Shown here piece after piece: positions 1-5,860 of a stretch of DNA of 12,835 nt (positions are counted from its first letter, which is position 1; every line of letters starts with the position of its first letter). This stretch comes from an uncultured bacterium. Lineage in GTDB: Bacteria > Verrucomicrobiota > Lentisphaeria > Victivallales > UBA1829. The notes beneath the pieces were generated by a model. It was not told where the DNA came from. It saw only the letters and a list, made by a program, of their open reading frames with translations, and did not search any database. The DNA lies in the NCBI GenBank assembly GCA_900549045.1, contig URNE01000027.1, positions 1 through 12,835 on the forward strand, read 5' to 3'. The position numbers were made by a program, and so were the translations under genes.

Positions 1-65
1 CATTGACGCAGTCCAGATACCGCTTCTCCCATTCTGTACCCCAGTAATCCTCCAGTGCGTAGCCC
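1..65. other. Window-edge segment that does not encode the expected MraY N-terminus
   Basis: In the mraY frame this stretch has stop codons (TAA at 45-47, TAG at 60-62), and neither other forward frame gives a hydrophobic MraY-like start. The minus strand is open across it and continues to about position 120; it reads plausibly as protein, ending KRYLDCVN at the window edge and containing GYALEDYWGTEWE. It may be the end of a different minus-strand gene, a chimeric assembly join, or chance. No ribosome-binding site for mraY is seen here. Confidence 0.35.
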
Positions 66-1214
66 TTGACCGTGAGGGTGTTCGAATACGTCACGTTCCG
101 CTCTGGCTGCGCCCTGCTTACCGCAATGTTCATCGTCATCCTGCTCGGCCCGTGGACGATCCGGAAACTCAAGCAGTTCTGCGTACCGAAATCAGCCCGT
201 CTCTCCGGCGTCGTCGATGAAAAATTCGTTGACCATTCCAAAGACAAAACCCCGACCATGGGCGGACTCCTCATCGTTGCGGCGATTGCTGTCTCAACCG
301 TCTTCTGGAGCGACCTCTCCAACCCGAAAGTCCTCGTGTTTCTCCTCGTACTCCTCCCGCTCACCGCTCTCGGATTCTACGACGACTACATCAAAGTCAA
401 ATACGAACGAAGCGTCCGCGACGGCGTTTCCGGCAAGATGAAACTCACCATTCAGGGCATTGTCAGCCTTGCCGCCCTTGCCTGCATCTACAAGATGCCC
501 GACACCATGACCACCAAGATGCTCCTTCCGTTCTACCGCGATCCGATGTGCCTCAAGCCGGCCGGCGAAACCATTCAGTTCTGGCTCCCCGCGCAGATGC
601 TCGATCACCCGCTCTTCTCCTTCGCCGCCAGCTGGGGACTCGCTGCAATCGGGTGCATCTTCATTTTCAACATGCTCTATGTGATGTTCTTCAGCAACGC
701 AGTCAACCTCACCGACGGCAAGGACGGGCTTGCGGCGGGAACGACTGTTTTCTGCGTGCTCTCCCTCGCGTCGGCCGCCTACATGCACGGACACGTCGTC
801 TTCGCAAAATATCTTTCCATTCCATACATTCCGGAACTCGGGGAAATCAGCGTTTTCGCCTCCGCAATGGCGGGCGCGTGCATCGGATTCCTCTGGTACA
901 ACTGCAAGCCGGCGTCGGTCTTCATGGGCGATACCGGGAGCCTGCCGCTCGGCGGATGCATCGGGCTCATCGCGGTGCTGATGGGACAGCAGCTTCTCCT
1001 GCTCGTCGTCGGATTCGTCTTCCTCATGGAGGGCGGCTCGGTGATGCTCCAGGTCGCCAGCCTGCGTCTGACCGGCAAACGCATCTTCAAATGCACACCG
1101 ATTCACCACCATTTTGAACAGCTCGGATGGACGGAGACTCAGATCGTCAACCGCTTCTGGATTATCGCCGGAATCTGCGCGATGATCGGGCTTGCAACCC
1201 TGAAGATGCGATAA
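66..1214 (+). CDS. mraY: Phospho-N-acetylmuramoyl-pentapeptide-transferase MraY (5' end doubtful)
   Basis: MraY is the integral inner-membrane enzyme that transfers phospho-MurNAc-pentapeptide from UDP to undecaprenyl phosphate, giving lipid I. Family motifs appear in order: TPTMGG (62-67), the Asp pair in FYDDYIK (D106, D107), NLTDGKDGLA (214-223), MGDTGSLPLGG (287-297) with catalytic-region Asp at 289, and the PIHHHFEQLGW loop (345-355). About ten hydrophobic segments fit the usual topology. NLTDGKDGLA has Lys where Escherichia coli has Leu. The first start available after an in-frame TAG is TTG at 66 (GTG at 72 and 78 are alternatives), with no Shine-Dalgarno sequence. Relative to E. coli MraY, roughly 15-20 residues before the VFEYVTFR helix are absent, so the true 5' end may be lost or misassembled. 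The stop lies 2 nt from the convergent maf stop. Function is near certain; the start is not. Confidence 0.95.
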   Translation: MTVRVFEYVTFRSGCALLTAMFIVILLGPWTIRKLKQFCVPKSARLSGVVDEKFVDHSKDKTPTMGGLLIVAAIAVSTVFWSDLSNPKVLVFLLVLLPLTALGFYDDYIKVKYERSVRDGVSGKMKLTIQGIVSLAALACIYKMPDTMTTKMLLPFYRDPMCLKPAGETIQFWLPAQMLDHPLFSFAASWGLAAIGCIFIFNMLYVMFFSNAVNLTDGKDGLAAGTTVFCVLSLASAAYMHGHVVFAKYLSIPYIPELGEISVFASAMAGACIGFLWYNCKPASVFMGDTGSLPLGGCIGLIAVLMGQQLLLLVVGFVFLMEGGSVMLQVASLRLTGKRIFKCTPIHHHFEQLGWTETQIVNRFWIIAGICAMIGLATLKMR

Positions 1215-1216
1215 AA

Positions 1217-1774
1217 TCAGGACAGGAAACGCAGAGTTTCCGAAAGACGGGCGACCGGAAGACCGATGATGTTGTCCAAGTCGCCCTCATAATGTTCGAT
1301 CAGCATTTCTCCATGATCCTGAATCGCATACGAACCCGCCTTGTCAAGGACCGGGACCAGGGAAAGATACCGCCGGACCGTTTCCCTGTCAACCGGACGG
1401 AATGTCACTCGCGAAGTCTCCGCAAACAGGACCCGCATGTTCCGCGCCTTGCAGAGCACCGCGCAGCCGGTCGTGACGGAATGAGTCCGCCCGGAAAAAC
1501 GCATCAGCATCTCCTCCGCCTCTTCCAAACAGCGCGGCTTGCCGAGAATCGAATTTTCAAATTCAATCACCGTATCCGCCCCGATCACGGCGGCCTCGGG
1601 AAAACGGCAGGAAACCTCCGCGGCTTTTGCATACGCATTGTCGAGGGCGGCCGTAAACCATAAACCGTCCGAATGTTCTTCCGCGCGGGAAACTTCAATG
1701 CCAAAAGGGATTCCGGTGCGCGTCAGCAGCTCTTTGCGCCGCGGCGACGCGGAGGCGAGAATGAGCGGAATCAC
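1217..1774 (-). CDS. maf: Maf family nucleoside triphosphate pyrophosphatase
   Basis: A cytoplasmic Maf/HAM1-fold pyrophosphatase that hydrolyses nucleoside triphosphates, including modified or non-canonical ones, to monophosphates. Its 185 residues are normal for the family. The N-terminal loop LILASASPRRKELL (4-17), GADTVIEF (65-72) with the likely catalytic Asp67, GKP (78-80), GRTHSVTTG (95-103) and DKAGSYAIQDHG (144-155) are all present. ASASPRR resembles the dTTP/UTP-specific YhdE subgroup more than the YceF subgroup (ASTSPxR), so that substrate class is the better guess. The start is GTG at 1774, overlapping the TGA of the upstream lipoprotein gene as GTGA, which implies translational coupling. 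It would be transcribed from the promoter at 2190-2218. Maf genes often sit near envelope and division genes, as here. Confidence 0.93.
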   Translation of the reverse strand: MIPLILASASPRRKELLTRTGIPFGIEVSRAEEHSDGLWFTAALDNAYAKAAEVSCRFPEAAVIGADTVIEFENSILGKPRCLEEAEEMLMRFSGRTHSVTTGCAVLCKARNMRVLFAETSRVTFRPVDRETVRRYLSLVPVLDKAGSYAIQDHGEMLIEHYEGDLDNIIGLPVARLSETLRFLS

Positions 1775-2181
1775 TCAACCACCTTCTCTATGGATTTGTC
1801 GTTCCAGAAAGTGATATTGTAATTCTCGCGGTAGAAATCTCTTCCGATTCCGATTACGAACCCGAGTTCGTCGAAAACGACCGGGGTGCACTCGTCATGC
1901 GTCGCCATGCCGTCGCTCCAGCGGGTACGGGTGTAATAGAACCAGTGATGTTCCGTGTTGTAAACCTGACCGATCAGCGGTTCCCCCATGATCTTGAGAA
2001 CCTCTTCCCGCGTCATACCGACCCGCAGTTTGTTGATGTTTTCGCGGTTGCGGTCGATTTCACTCCAGACTGCCGGAGAAAGAATGGATTTGTCCTTGTC
2101 GGCAAGCGCACAGGACGATGCCAGCGGAAGAAGCGCGGCACCGAACAGAAAAACTGAAATTTTGCGGTTGAAATGTTTCAT
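1771..2181 (-). CDS. Small BamE/SmpA-like envelope lipoprotein
   Basis: A 136-residue exported protein. Residues 1-23 form a signal peptide (basic start, hydrophobic FLFGAALLPLASS) followed by Cys24. The lipobox is ASSC, with Ala rather than Leu at -3, so lipidation is likely but not ideal; ALA before Asp28 is a rival signal peptidase I site. Residues 47-70 (ENINKLRVGMTREEVLKIMG) carry the signature of the BamE/SmpA-OmlA-like fold: a helix, the GMTREEV turn and a GEP loop. Aromatic beta strands follow (HHWFYYTRTRW, PVVFDELGFVIGIG). BamE proteins stabilise the beta-barrel assembly machine, but this fold is also common in unrelated small lipoproteins, so the role here is inferred. Translation starts at ATG 2181, about 8 nt from a perfect -10 box, with no Shine-Dalgarno. 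The stop overlaps the maf start. Confidence 0.88.
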   Translation of the reverse strand: MKHFNRKISVFLFGAALLPLASSCALADKDKSILSPAVWSEIDRNRENINKLRVGMTREEVLKIMGEPLIGQVYNTEHHWFYYTRTRWSDGMATHDECTPVVFDELGFVIGIGRDFYRENYNITFWNDKSIEKVVE

Positions 2182-2189
2182 AATTGAGT

Positions 2190-2218
2190 ATTATACATCC
2201 GCAAACCGCGAATGTCAA
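2190..2218 (-). promoter_or_regulatory. Consensus sigma70-type promoter giving a (near-)leaderless mRNA
   Basis: On the minus strand TTGACA (2218-2213) is followed by exactly 17 nt and then TATAAT (2195-2190), a perfect match to both hexamers. The expected transcription start, about 5-8 nt past the -10 box, falls at 2185-2181, just before or on the A of the ATG at 2181-2179. The mRNA for the lipoprotein-maf pair should therefore have a leader of 0-4 nt and no ribosome-binding site. Confidence 0.85.
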
Positions 2219-2363
2219 GCGTCAAACGGAATTCTTTCCCCCGCTTTTTTTGCACACTCCGCATCCTGCCATTTGAAATCTTCCACCGGAGAATGCCGCC
2301 GCGCTTAAACCGAGAGAGCCGCAAGGAATTTCCGGGACGGAAAAACGAAGACAAGCGGACTAT

Positions 2364-2442
2364 GCAAAGGAAACGCCGATTCGGCGACAGGCTCCCTTGA
2401 GCGCATTTCCATTGCGCGGAGCGTATCGGCGTGCCTCTTTGC
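2364..2442. repeat. Long imperfect inverted repeat (rod-like hairpin)
   Basis: GCAAAG (2364-2369) pairs with CTTTGC (2437-2442), and ACGCCGAT (2373-2380) pairs with ATCGGCGT (2425-2432), separated by a small internal loop (gaa against gcct). Inside, GCTC (2391-2394) can pair with GAGC (2419-2422), and GCGCA (2401-2405) pairs with TGCGC (2413-2417) around a 7-nt loop. An RNA from either strand would fold into a rod about 80 nt long. No family is recognised and the transcribed strand is unknown. Confidence 0.6.
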
Positions 2443-2468
2443 AGTGCGGCAGGATACGCTCTCTTTTT
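2419..2468 (+). terminator. Possible intrinsic terminator: 9-bp stem followed by T-run
   Basis: GAGCGTATC (2419-2427) and GATACGCTC (2453-2461) are perfect inverted repeats with a 25-nt loop, followed on the + strand by TCTTTTTC (2460-2467). This is terminator-like for rightward transcription, though the loop is long. It lies directly after the stop of the leftward glycosyltransferase gene but has no T-run in that direction. Its left arm overlaps the 2425-2432 arm of the longer hairpin, so the two structures cannot form together. Confidence 0.4.
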
Positions 2469-3565
2469 CATTTCAGGAATTTCCCGTAAAGATTCAAATA
2501 CAACGCCGCCATTTCGGAACGGCGGCAGATCACCGCGCCCGCGGAACGGGGATGACGCGCGAATTCCACAATCAGCCCGGCCGTCCGCCCGCGGTTCGAC
2601 GGAGATTCAAAATCCGCCTCCGCACTCTCCGGATAAAAACGGCAGAGCTCGGGGAGAGAATCGACCGGATTCACCACAACCGGCACACCGGTAGACATCG
2701 CTTCCGCCAGCGCAAGCCCGTAGCCCTCGTAGCGCGACGGCATCACAAAGATGTCGAACAGCCAGTTCACCCGCGCAGCATCCGGCATGAATCCCGGCAG
2801 GACAACCCTCAGATTCGCAGGAGCCGCGGCGGCAAGCCGCTTCAGCTTCTCCCGTTCGGGACCGTCGCCCACCAGAACGACGCCCCAGGTCTCGCCGGCG
2901 GGAATCCGCGCGGAAAGCTCCGGAAGCATGGAAAGCAGAAAATCGTATCCTTTCTGCCAGTCGAAACGCCCGACGGACCCGATGATTCGCGTGCAGTTCT
3001 CCAGGCCCCATTCGCGGCGGAGCCCCGCCAGCATCTCCGGGTCCGGACGCGGCACGGGATCAACTCCGTTGTAAACGACCCGGATCGTCCCGGTTTTCAG
3101 TCCGAGTTTTCTCTCATGAAAGCGCGCGCTCGCCTCCGAAACCGCCGTGCATGCGGAGCAGAACGGAAACGTCAGACGGTCCAGCGCGAAAAAAATTCCC
3201 TGTCCGGAACGGCGTTCGCTGATGTGAACCGAATTCACAAGCGGAATGCCGAGCCCGGCCACAGTCAGACGGGAGCAGAGGTTCGGATGCATCAGATGCG
3301 AATGGCAGATATCCGGCGCAATCCGGCGGACTGCGCGGCGGAGCGCGAAGAGACGCCCCAGCTGAAATGCGCGGTCCATTCCCAGGAAAAGCGGTTCCAC
3401 GCCGAGCGCAAGAAAGCGGTCAAGCACGGTGCGGTTCGCCGGCGGAGACTTCAGGGCGATCAGAGAAACCTCATGCCCGCGCGCAAGCAGCTGTTCTGTG
3501 AGGTCCAGCACCACGCGTTCCGCCCCGCCGGGACCCAGTTCGGTAAGTATCTGTAAAATTTTCAT
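2468..3565 (-). CDS. GT4-family glycosyltransferase (GT-B fold)
   Basis: A 365-residue retaining glycosyltransferase, cytoplasmic or peripheral at the inner membrane, transferring a sugar from a nucleotide-sugar donor. The N-terminal acceptor domain opens with LTELGPGGAERVVLDL (7-22), the glycine loop typical of GT4 enzymes, and includes HSHLMHPN (88-95). The C-terminal donor domain has VYNGVDP (164-170), SVGRFDWQKGYDFLL (197-211), LVGDGPER (231-238) and the EX7E pair E280 and E288 in SRYEGYGLALAEAM. Length is usual for the family. The acceptor and sugar cannot be read from sequence; LPS core, O-antigen or another surface glycan fits the envelope-gene neighbourhood. ATG at 3565 is the natural start, but only a weak Shine-Dalgarno precedes it. 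It is transcribed divergently from the bamD-like operon and seems to be a single-gene unit. Confidence 0.93.
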   Translation of the reverse strand: MKILQILTELGPGGAERVVLDLTEQLLARGHEVSLIALKSPPANRTVLDRFLALGVEPLFLGMDRAFQLGRLFALRRAVRRIAPDICHSHLMHPNLCSRLTVAGLGIPLVNSVHISERRSGQGIFFALDRLTFPFCSACTAVSEASARFHERKLGLKTGTIRVVYNGVDPVPRPDPEMLAGLRREWGLENCTRIIGSVGRFDWQKGYDFLLSMLPELSARIPAGETWGVVLVGDGPEREKLKRLAAAAPANLRVVLPGFMPDAARVNWLFDIFVMPSRYEGYGLALAEAMSTGVPVVVNPVDSLPELCRFYPESAEADFESPSNRGRTAGLIVEFARHPRSAGAVICRRSEMAALYLNLYGKFLK

Positions 3566-3665
3566 TCTGATTTTTGCTTTTCATTTTCGATTCTGCAAAA
3601 CTGTGCTACATTAGCAGATTATATAAGATACTTCAAAAAACAGAGAAAACAAGAGAAGAACTGCT
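3566..3665. promoter_or_regulatory. Divergent AT-rich promoter region
   Basis: This 100-bp AT-rich gap separates two divergent genes and must supply both promoters. TATAAT on the minus strand (3623-3618) is a good -10 for the glycosyltransferase, with no clear -35. On the + strand the overlapping TATATA/TATAAG (3620-3627) or TACATT (3607-3612) could serve the operon; neither has a strong -35. TCTGC (3592-3596) and GCAGA (3614-3618) form a short inverted repeat that could bind a regulator. AGAGAAG (3652-3658) is the likely ribosome-binding site for the gene at 3666. Confidence 0.45.
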
Positions 3666-4742
3666 ATGCGTCTGAAATTTTTATTTCCGCTTCTCGCCGG
3701 ACTCGCCGTTCTGCCCGTTTCCGCCGACGACAAAGCCGCATTGGATGCGTTCGCCGCCGGACGGGAACAGGAAAACCGGCGCGAATTCCTCTCCGCCGCC
3801 GATTTCTATCTGGAAGCCCAAATTCAGGCGGACGACCCCGTGCAGAAAGCCAACGCTCTCATCAACGCCGCCCGCGCATTCCGCAAGGCCCGCAAGTACG
3901 GAGACGAATTCGACTGTCTCCAGAAACTCGCCCAGGGGCACGTCACCCGCATCAACTACTATGAAGTCGTCAAACGCCAGTTTGAAATCGGCGACAGATT
4001 CCATGCCGGACACCGCGACTACTACCGCTCGTGGCTCCCGTTCATCAAAAAGGATGACCGCACGATTGAAATTTACGAAGCCGCCATCAAAAACGCCCCC
4101 TGCGGCCCCGAAGCTCCCGAAGCCATGCTCCGTCTCGGACGCCTCTATCTGGACGACGGCAAAGTCGATCAGGCGATCCGCCACTTCTCGGAAGCCATCA
4201 AATTGCATCCCGATACCGAAGCCGCGCGTTATGCCGCGCTCGAACTCTCCAACGCCCTGCTTACTCTCGCCAAACGCGGCGACGGCGACGGCTCCAACGC
4301 CCAGCTCGCTTTGGAGGCGTTCGATTCCTTCCTTGCAAAACATCCGGACGACCCGCAGACCGACTGGATCAAGCGTTCCCGCGAAGAAATCTACGGCATC
4401 ATCGCGGCGCGTCTCTGCGACATCGGAAAATTCTACAGCAGAAACAGGAAATACGACGTCGCCCAGCGATATTTCACCGCGGTAATCAAGGATTATCCAT
4501 CCACGAAGTCCACGGCGGAAGCGGAAAACGAACTTGCCGCCATCAATGAGGAATTCCGCGCAAACAACCAGGAATGGACGCCCGAAAAACGCGTCTTCCG
4601 CGAAGAGGCGTTCCCCGCGGAGCACTCCGACACCCTTCACGTCCCGGGTTCCGGAAGCCGCTGGCTCCTGCCCATCAAAGACACCCGCGGCGGACTCGTC
4701 GACCGCAACAAAGAGGAGGTCATTACCGATGACATGCTTTAA
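3666..4742 (+). CDS. BamD-like secreted TPR protein
   Basis: A 358-residue exported helical-repeat protein. MRLKFLFPLLAGLAVLPVSA is a signal peptide with a signal peptidase I site after Ala20; there is no lipobox cysteine. TPR-like helix pairs run through the protein, clearest at 150-200 (PEAMLRLGRLYLDDGKVDQA, then HFSEAIKLHP) and 245-295 (AARLCDIGKFYSRNRKYDVA, then YFTAVIKDYP). The last block matches the C-terminal repeats of BamD/YfiO-type outer-membrane assembly proteins. BamD binds BamA and feeds beta-barrel precursors into the outer membrane. This protein is longer than E. coli BamD (about 245) and ends in a tail of about 55 residues rich in charge, without repeats. It is first in a six-gene operon with lptE next, which supports an envelope-assembly role. 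A general TPR protein of the YbgF/CpoB kind is the main alternative. Confidence 0.8.
   Translation: MRLKFLFPLLAGLAVLPVSADDKAALDAFAAGREQENRREFLSAADFYLEAQIQADDPVQKANALINAARAFRKARKYGDEFDCLQKLAQGHVTRINYYEVVKRQFEIGDRFHAGHRDYYRSWLPFIKKDDRTIEIYEAAIKNAPCGPEAPEAMLRLGRLYLDDGKVDQAIRHFSEAIKLHPDTEAARYAALELSNALLTLAKRGDGDGSNAQLALEAFDSFLAKHPDDPQTDWIKRSREEIYGIIAARLCDIGKFYSRNRKYDVAQRYFTAVIKDYPSTKSTAEAENELAAINEEFRANNQEWTPEKRVFREEAFPAEHSDTLHVPGSGSRWLLPIKDTRGGLVDRNKEEVITDDML
4714..4719 (+). promoter_or_regulatory. Shine-Dalgarno deciding the lptE start
   Basis: A perfect AGGAGG lies inside the 3' end of the bamD-like gene, 9 nt before ATG 4729. It supports that start over upstream codons in the same open frame, and implies that lptE is translated with a 14-nt overlap. 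Confidence 0.85.
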
Positions 4743-5253
4743 ATCCTTCGCTCTCGCCTTCGCGCTTCTCCTTCCGCCTCTGTTCTCCGGATGCGGATAC
4801 CGCATCGGCGCGCGCTCGCTCGTGCACCCGCAAATCAAATCCATCGCCGTCGGGGAAATCAAAAACGACACGCTCGAGCCGCTCGCCGGTTCCATCATGC
4901 GCCAGCAGCTCTGCGAACGCTACATGTTCGACGGCGCACTCAAACTCAAAAACAAGGGAGACGCCGACTGCATTCTTTACGGCACGATCCGCTCCGTGAA
5001 AAACACGACCATCCGCGAAGACGACAACGACAACGACATCTACCGTCCGGCGGAATTCCGTCTCGAAATTGAACTGGAATACTCCGTCGTCATCCCCGGA
5101 CGCGGACAGCAGCTATTCCCGACCCGGACCATCCGCGGCGGCGCAAACTATCAGATTCTCGCCGACCCGATGATCAGCCGGCAGAACGCGCTCAAGCAGG
5201 CGTGCTACAACACCGCGAAACTTGCGGTCGAATATACAACAGAAGCATGGTAA
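4729..5253 (+). CDS. lptE: LPS-assembly lipoprotein LptE
   Basis: A 174-residue outer-membrane lipoprotein that plugs the LptD barrel and helps place LPS in the outer leaflet. The signal peptide (FALAFALLLPPLFSG) ends at Cys22, and the CGYRIG sequence right after it is the hallmark opening of LptE/RlpB proteins. IKSIAVGEIKNDTLEP (36-51) is the first conserved strand, followed by helix 1 (SIMRQQLCERYMFDG) and the strand DADCILYGTI (78-87). The C-terminal helix RQNALKQACYNTAKLAVEY (151-169) is also typical. The start is set by an AGGAGG at 4714-4719; the open frame extends further left, but that part is an out-of-frame reading of the bamD-like gene. It overlaps that gene by 14 nt. Its presence implies that the organism makes LPS or lipooligosaccharide; lptD is not in the window. 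Confidence 0.88.
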   Translation: MTCFKSFALAFALLLPPLFSGCGYRIGARSLVHPQIKSIAVGEIKNDTLEPLAGSIMRQQLCERYMFDGALKLKNKGDADCILYGTIRSVKNTTIREDDNDNDIYRPAEFRLEIELEYSVVIPGRGQQLFPTRTIRGGANYQILADPMISRQNALKQACYNTAKLAVEYTTEAW

Positions 5254-5271
5254 TCGAAAGGTTTTGAACTC

Positions 5272-5850
5272 ATGAAATTTGCCGCAGCTCTTTTTCTGAC
5301 ATTCGCAGCAGCCGGAACTCTCCTCTTCACCGGCTGCTACACCCGCACCCTCATTCCCGAGGAAGTGCTCCAGCTCCCGACCCATGCCCAGGTACGCACA
5401 GCCAACAACCTCTGGTACAAAACGCCGGACAATCTCACGCCCGAAAACATCCAGCAGGGGAAAATCATTCCGTTCGGGACCGACGTCCAGATCGAATCCA
5501 TGACCGATTCCCGGATTGTTTTCCGCGCAAACGGCGAGCTCTTCACGCTCAATTACGATCAGGCCAAAACGACAATCCCGATGGAGGATTTCGCCCGCGA
5601 ACTCTTCACCACCGCGCTCGCCGTGGAAACCGCTTCCGGCGCAACGCCCGCACAGTTTGAAAAGATGCGCCGCGGGGTCATTGAAAAAGGCATGACGCGC
5701 AAGCAGGTGCTCATCACCTACGGACGCCCGAGCCGCATCCGCACCCCCAACATCCTCAGCGACACCTGGATCTACTGGCTTGACAGAGTGAAAAGCAAAC
5801 GCGTCATTTTCAAAAACGACAAAGTCCTGACCGAACTCACTCTGGATTGA
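5272..5850 (+). CDS. BamE/SmpA-like outer-membrane lipoprotein
   Basis: A 192-residue predicted lipoprotein. The signal peptide MKFAAALFLTFAAAGTLLFT leads to a lipobox ending FTGC, with Cys22 as the lipidated residue. Residues 23-115 form an unrecognised beta-rich part (ADP-free, no catalytic motif seen). Residues 129-189 resemble the SmpA/OmlA (BamE-like) fold: FEKMRRGVIEKGMTRKQV (helix and turn), the GRPSRI loop, then TWIYWLDRVKSKRVIF and NDKVLTEL strands. It sits 18 nt after lptE and 10 nt before murF, with GAAAGG (5258-5263) as a plausible ribosome-binding site. Context next to a BamD-like protein makes a BAM accessory role attractive, but the fold is widespread in lipoproteins, and the N-terminal domain has no assigned function. 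It is a distant relative in fold, not a copy, of the product of 1771-2181. Confidence 0.82.
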   Translation: MKFAAALFLTFAAAGTLLFTGCYTRTLIPEEVLQLPTHAQVRTANNLWYKTPDNLTPENIQQGKIIPFGTDVQIESMTDSRIVFRANGELFTLNYDQAKTTIPMEDFARELFTTALAVETASGATPAQFEKMRRGVIEKGMTRKQVLITYGRPSRIRTPNILSDTWIYWLDRVKSKRVIFKNDKVLTELTLD

Positions 5851-5860
5851 GGCGACGCTC

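Larger units (their letters stand above)
2182..2467. other. Intergenic region, 286 bp, no convincing gene
   Basis: Non-coding stretch between the glycosyltransferase stop and the lipoprotein start. It holds the 2190-2218 promoter, a T7 run at 2245-2251 (an A-tract on the minus strand, upstream of that promoter), and nested inverted repeats from 2364 to 2461. A 97-codon minus-strand reading frame spans it but is Arg/Ser-rich with no recognisable fold, and is not called as a gene. Confidence 0.7.

Noticed and set aside
294..1112. 272-codon minus-strand frame across mraY
   Set aside because: It is the antisense shadow of a certain gene; Glu/His/Arg-rich composition comes from the GC-biased codons of mraY.
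2239..2252. T7 run (2245-2251) as a rightward terminator
   Set aside because: No stable GC-rich stem lies directly before it; on the other strand it is an A-tract upstream of the -35 box.
2310..2466. 6S RNA or another named housekeeping RNA in the intergenic region
   Set aside because: The rod shape is suggestive, but I find no dependable conserved sequence, the closing stem is weak and strongly asymmetric, and no + strand promoter is visible. It is left as an unnamed structured element.
2178..2471. 97-codon minus-strand reading frame whose start and stop overlap both neighbours as ATGA
   Set aside because: The overlaps look operon-like, but the product is rich in Arg and Ser with no hydrophobic core or known motif, its 3' end is the consensus promoter at 2190-2218, and its middle is the inverted-repeat element.
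2444..3556. 370-codon plus-strand frame across the glycosyltransferase gene
   Set aside because: Arg/His/Gln-rich, no motifs, exactly antisense to a well-supported GT4 enzyme.
3681..4898. 405-codon minus-strand frame across the bamD-like gene and the start of lptE
   Set aside because: Gly/Val/Phe/Glu-rich shadow without signal peptide or motif; the plus-strand genes have clear families and ribosome-binding sites.
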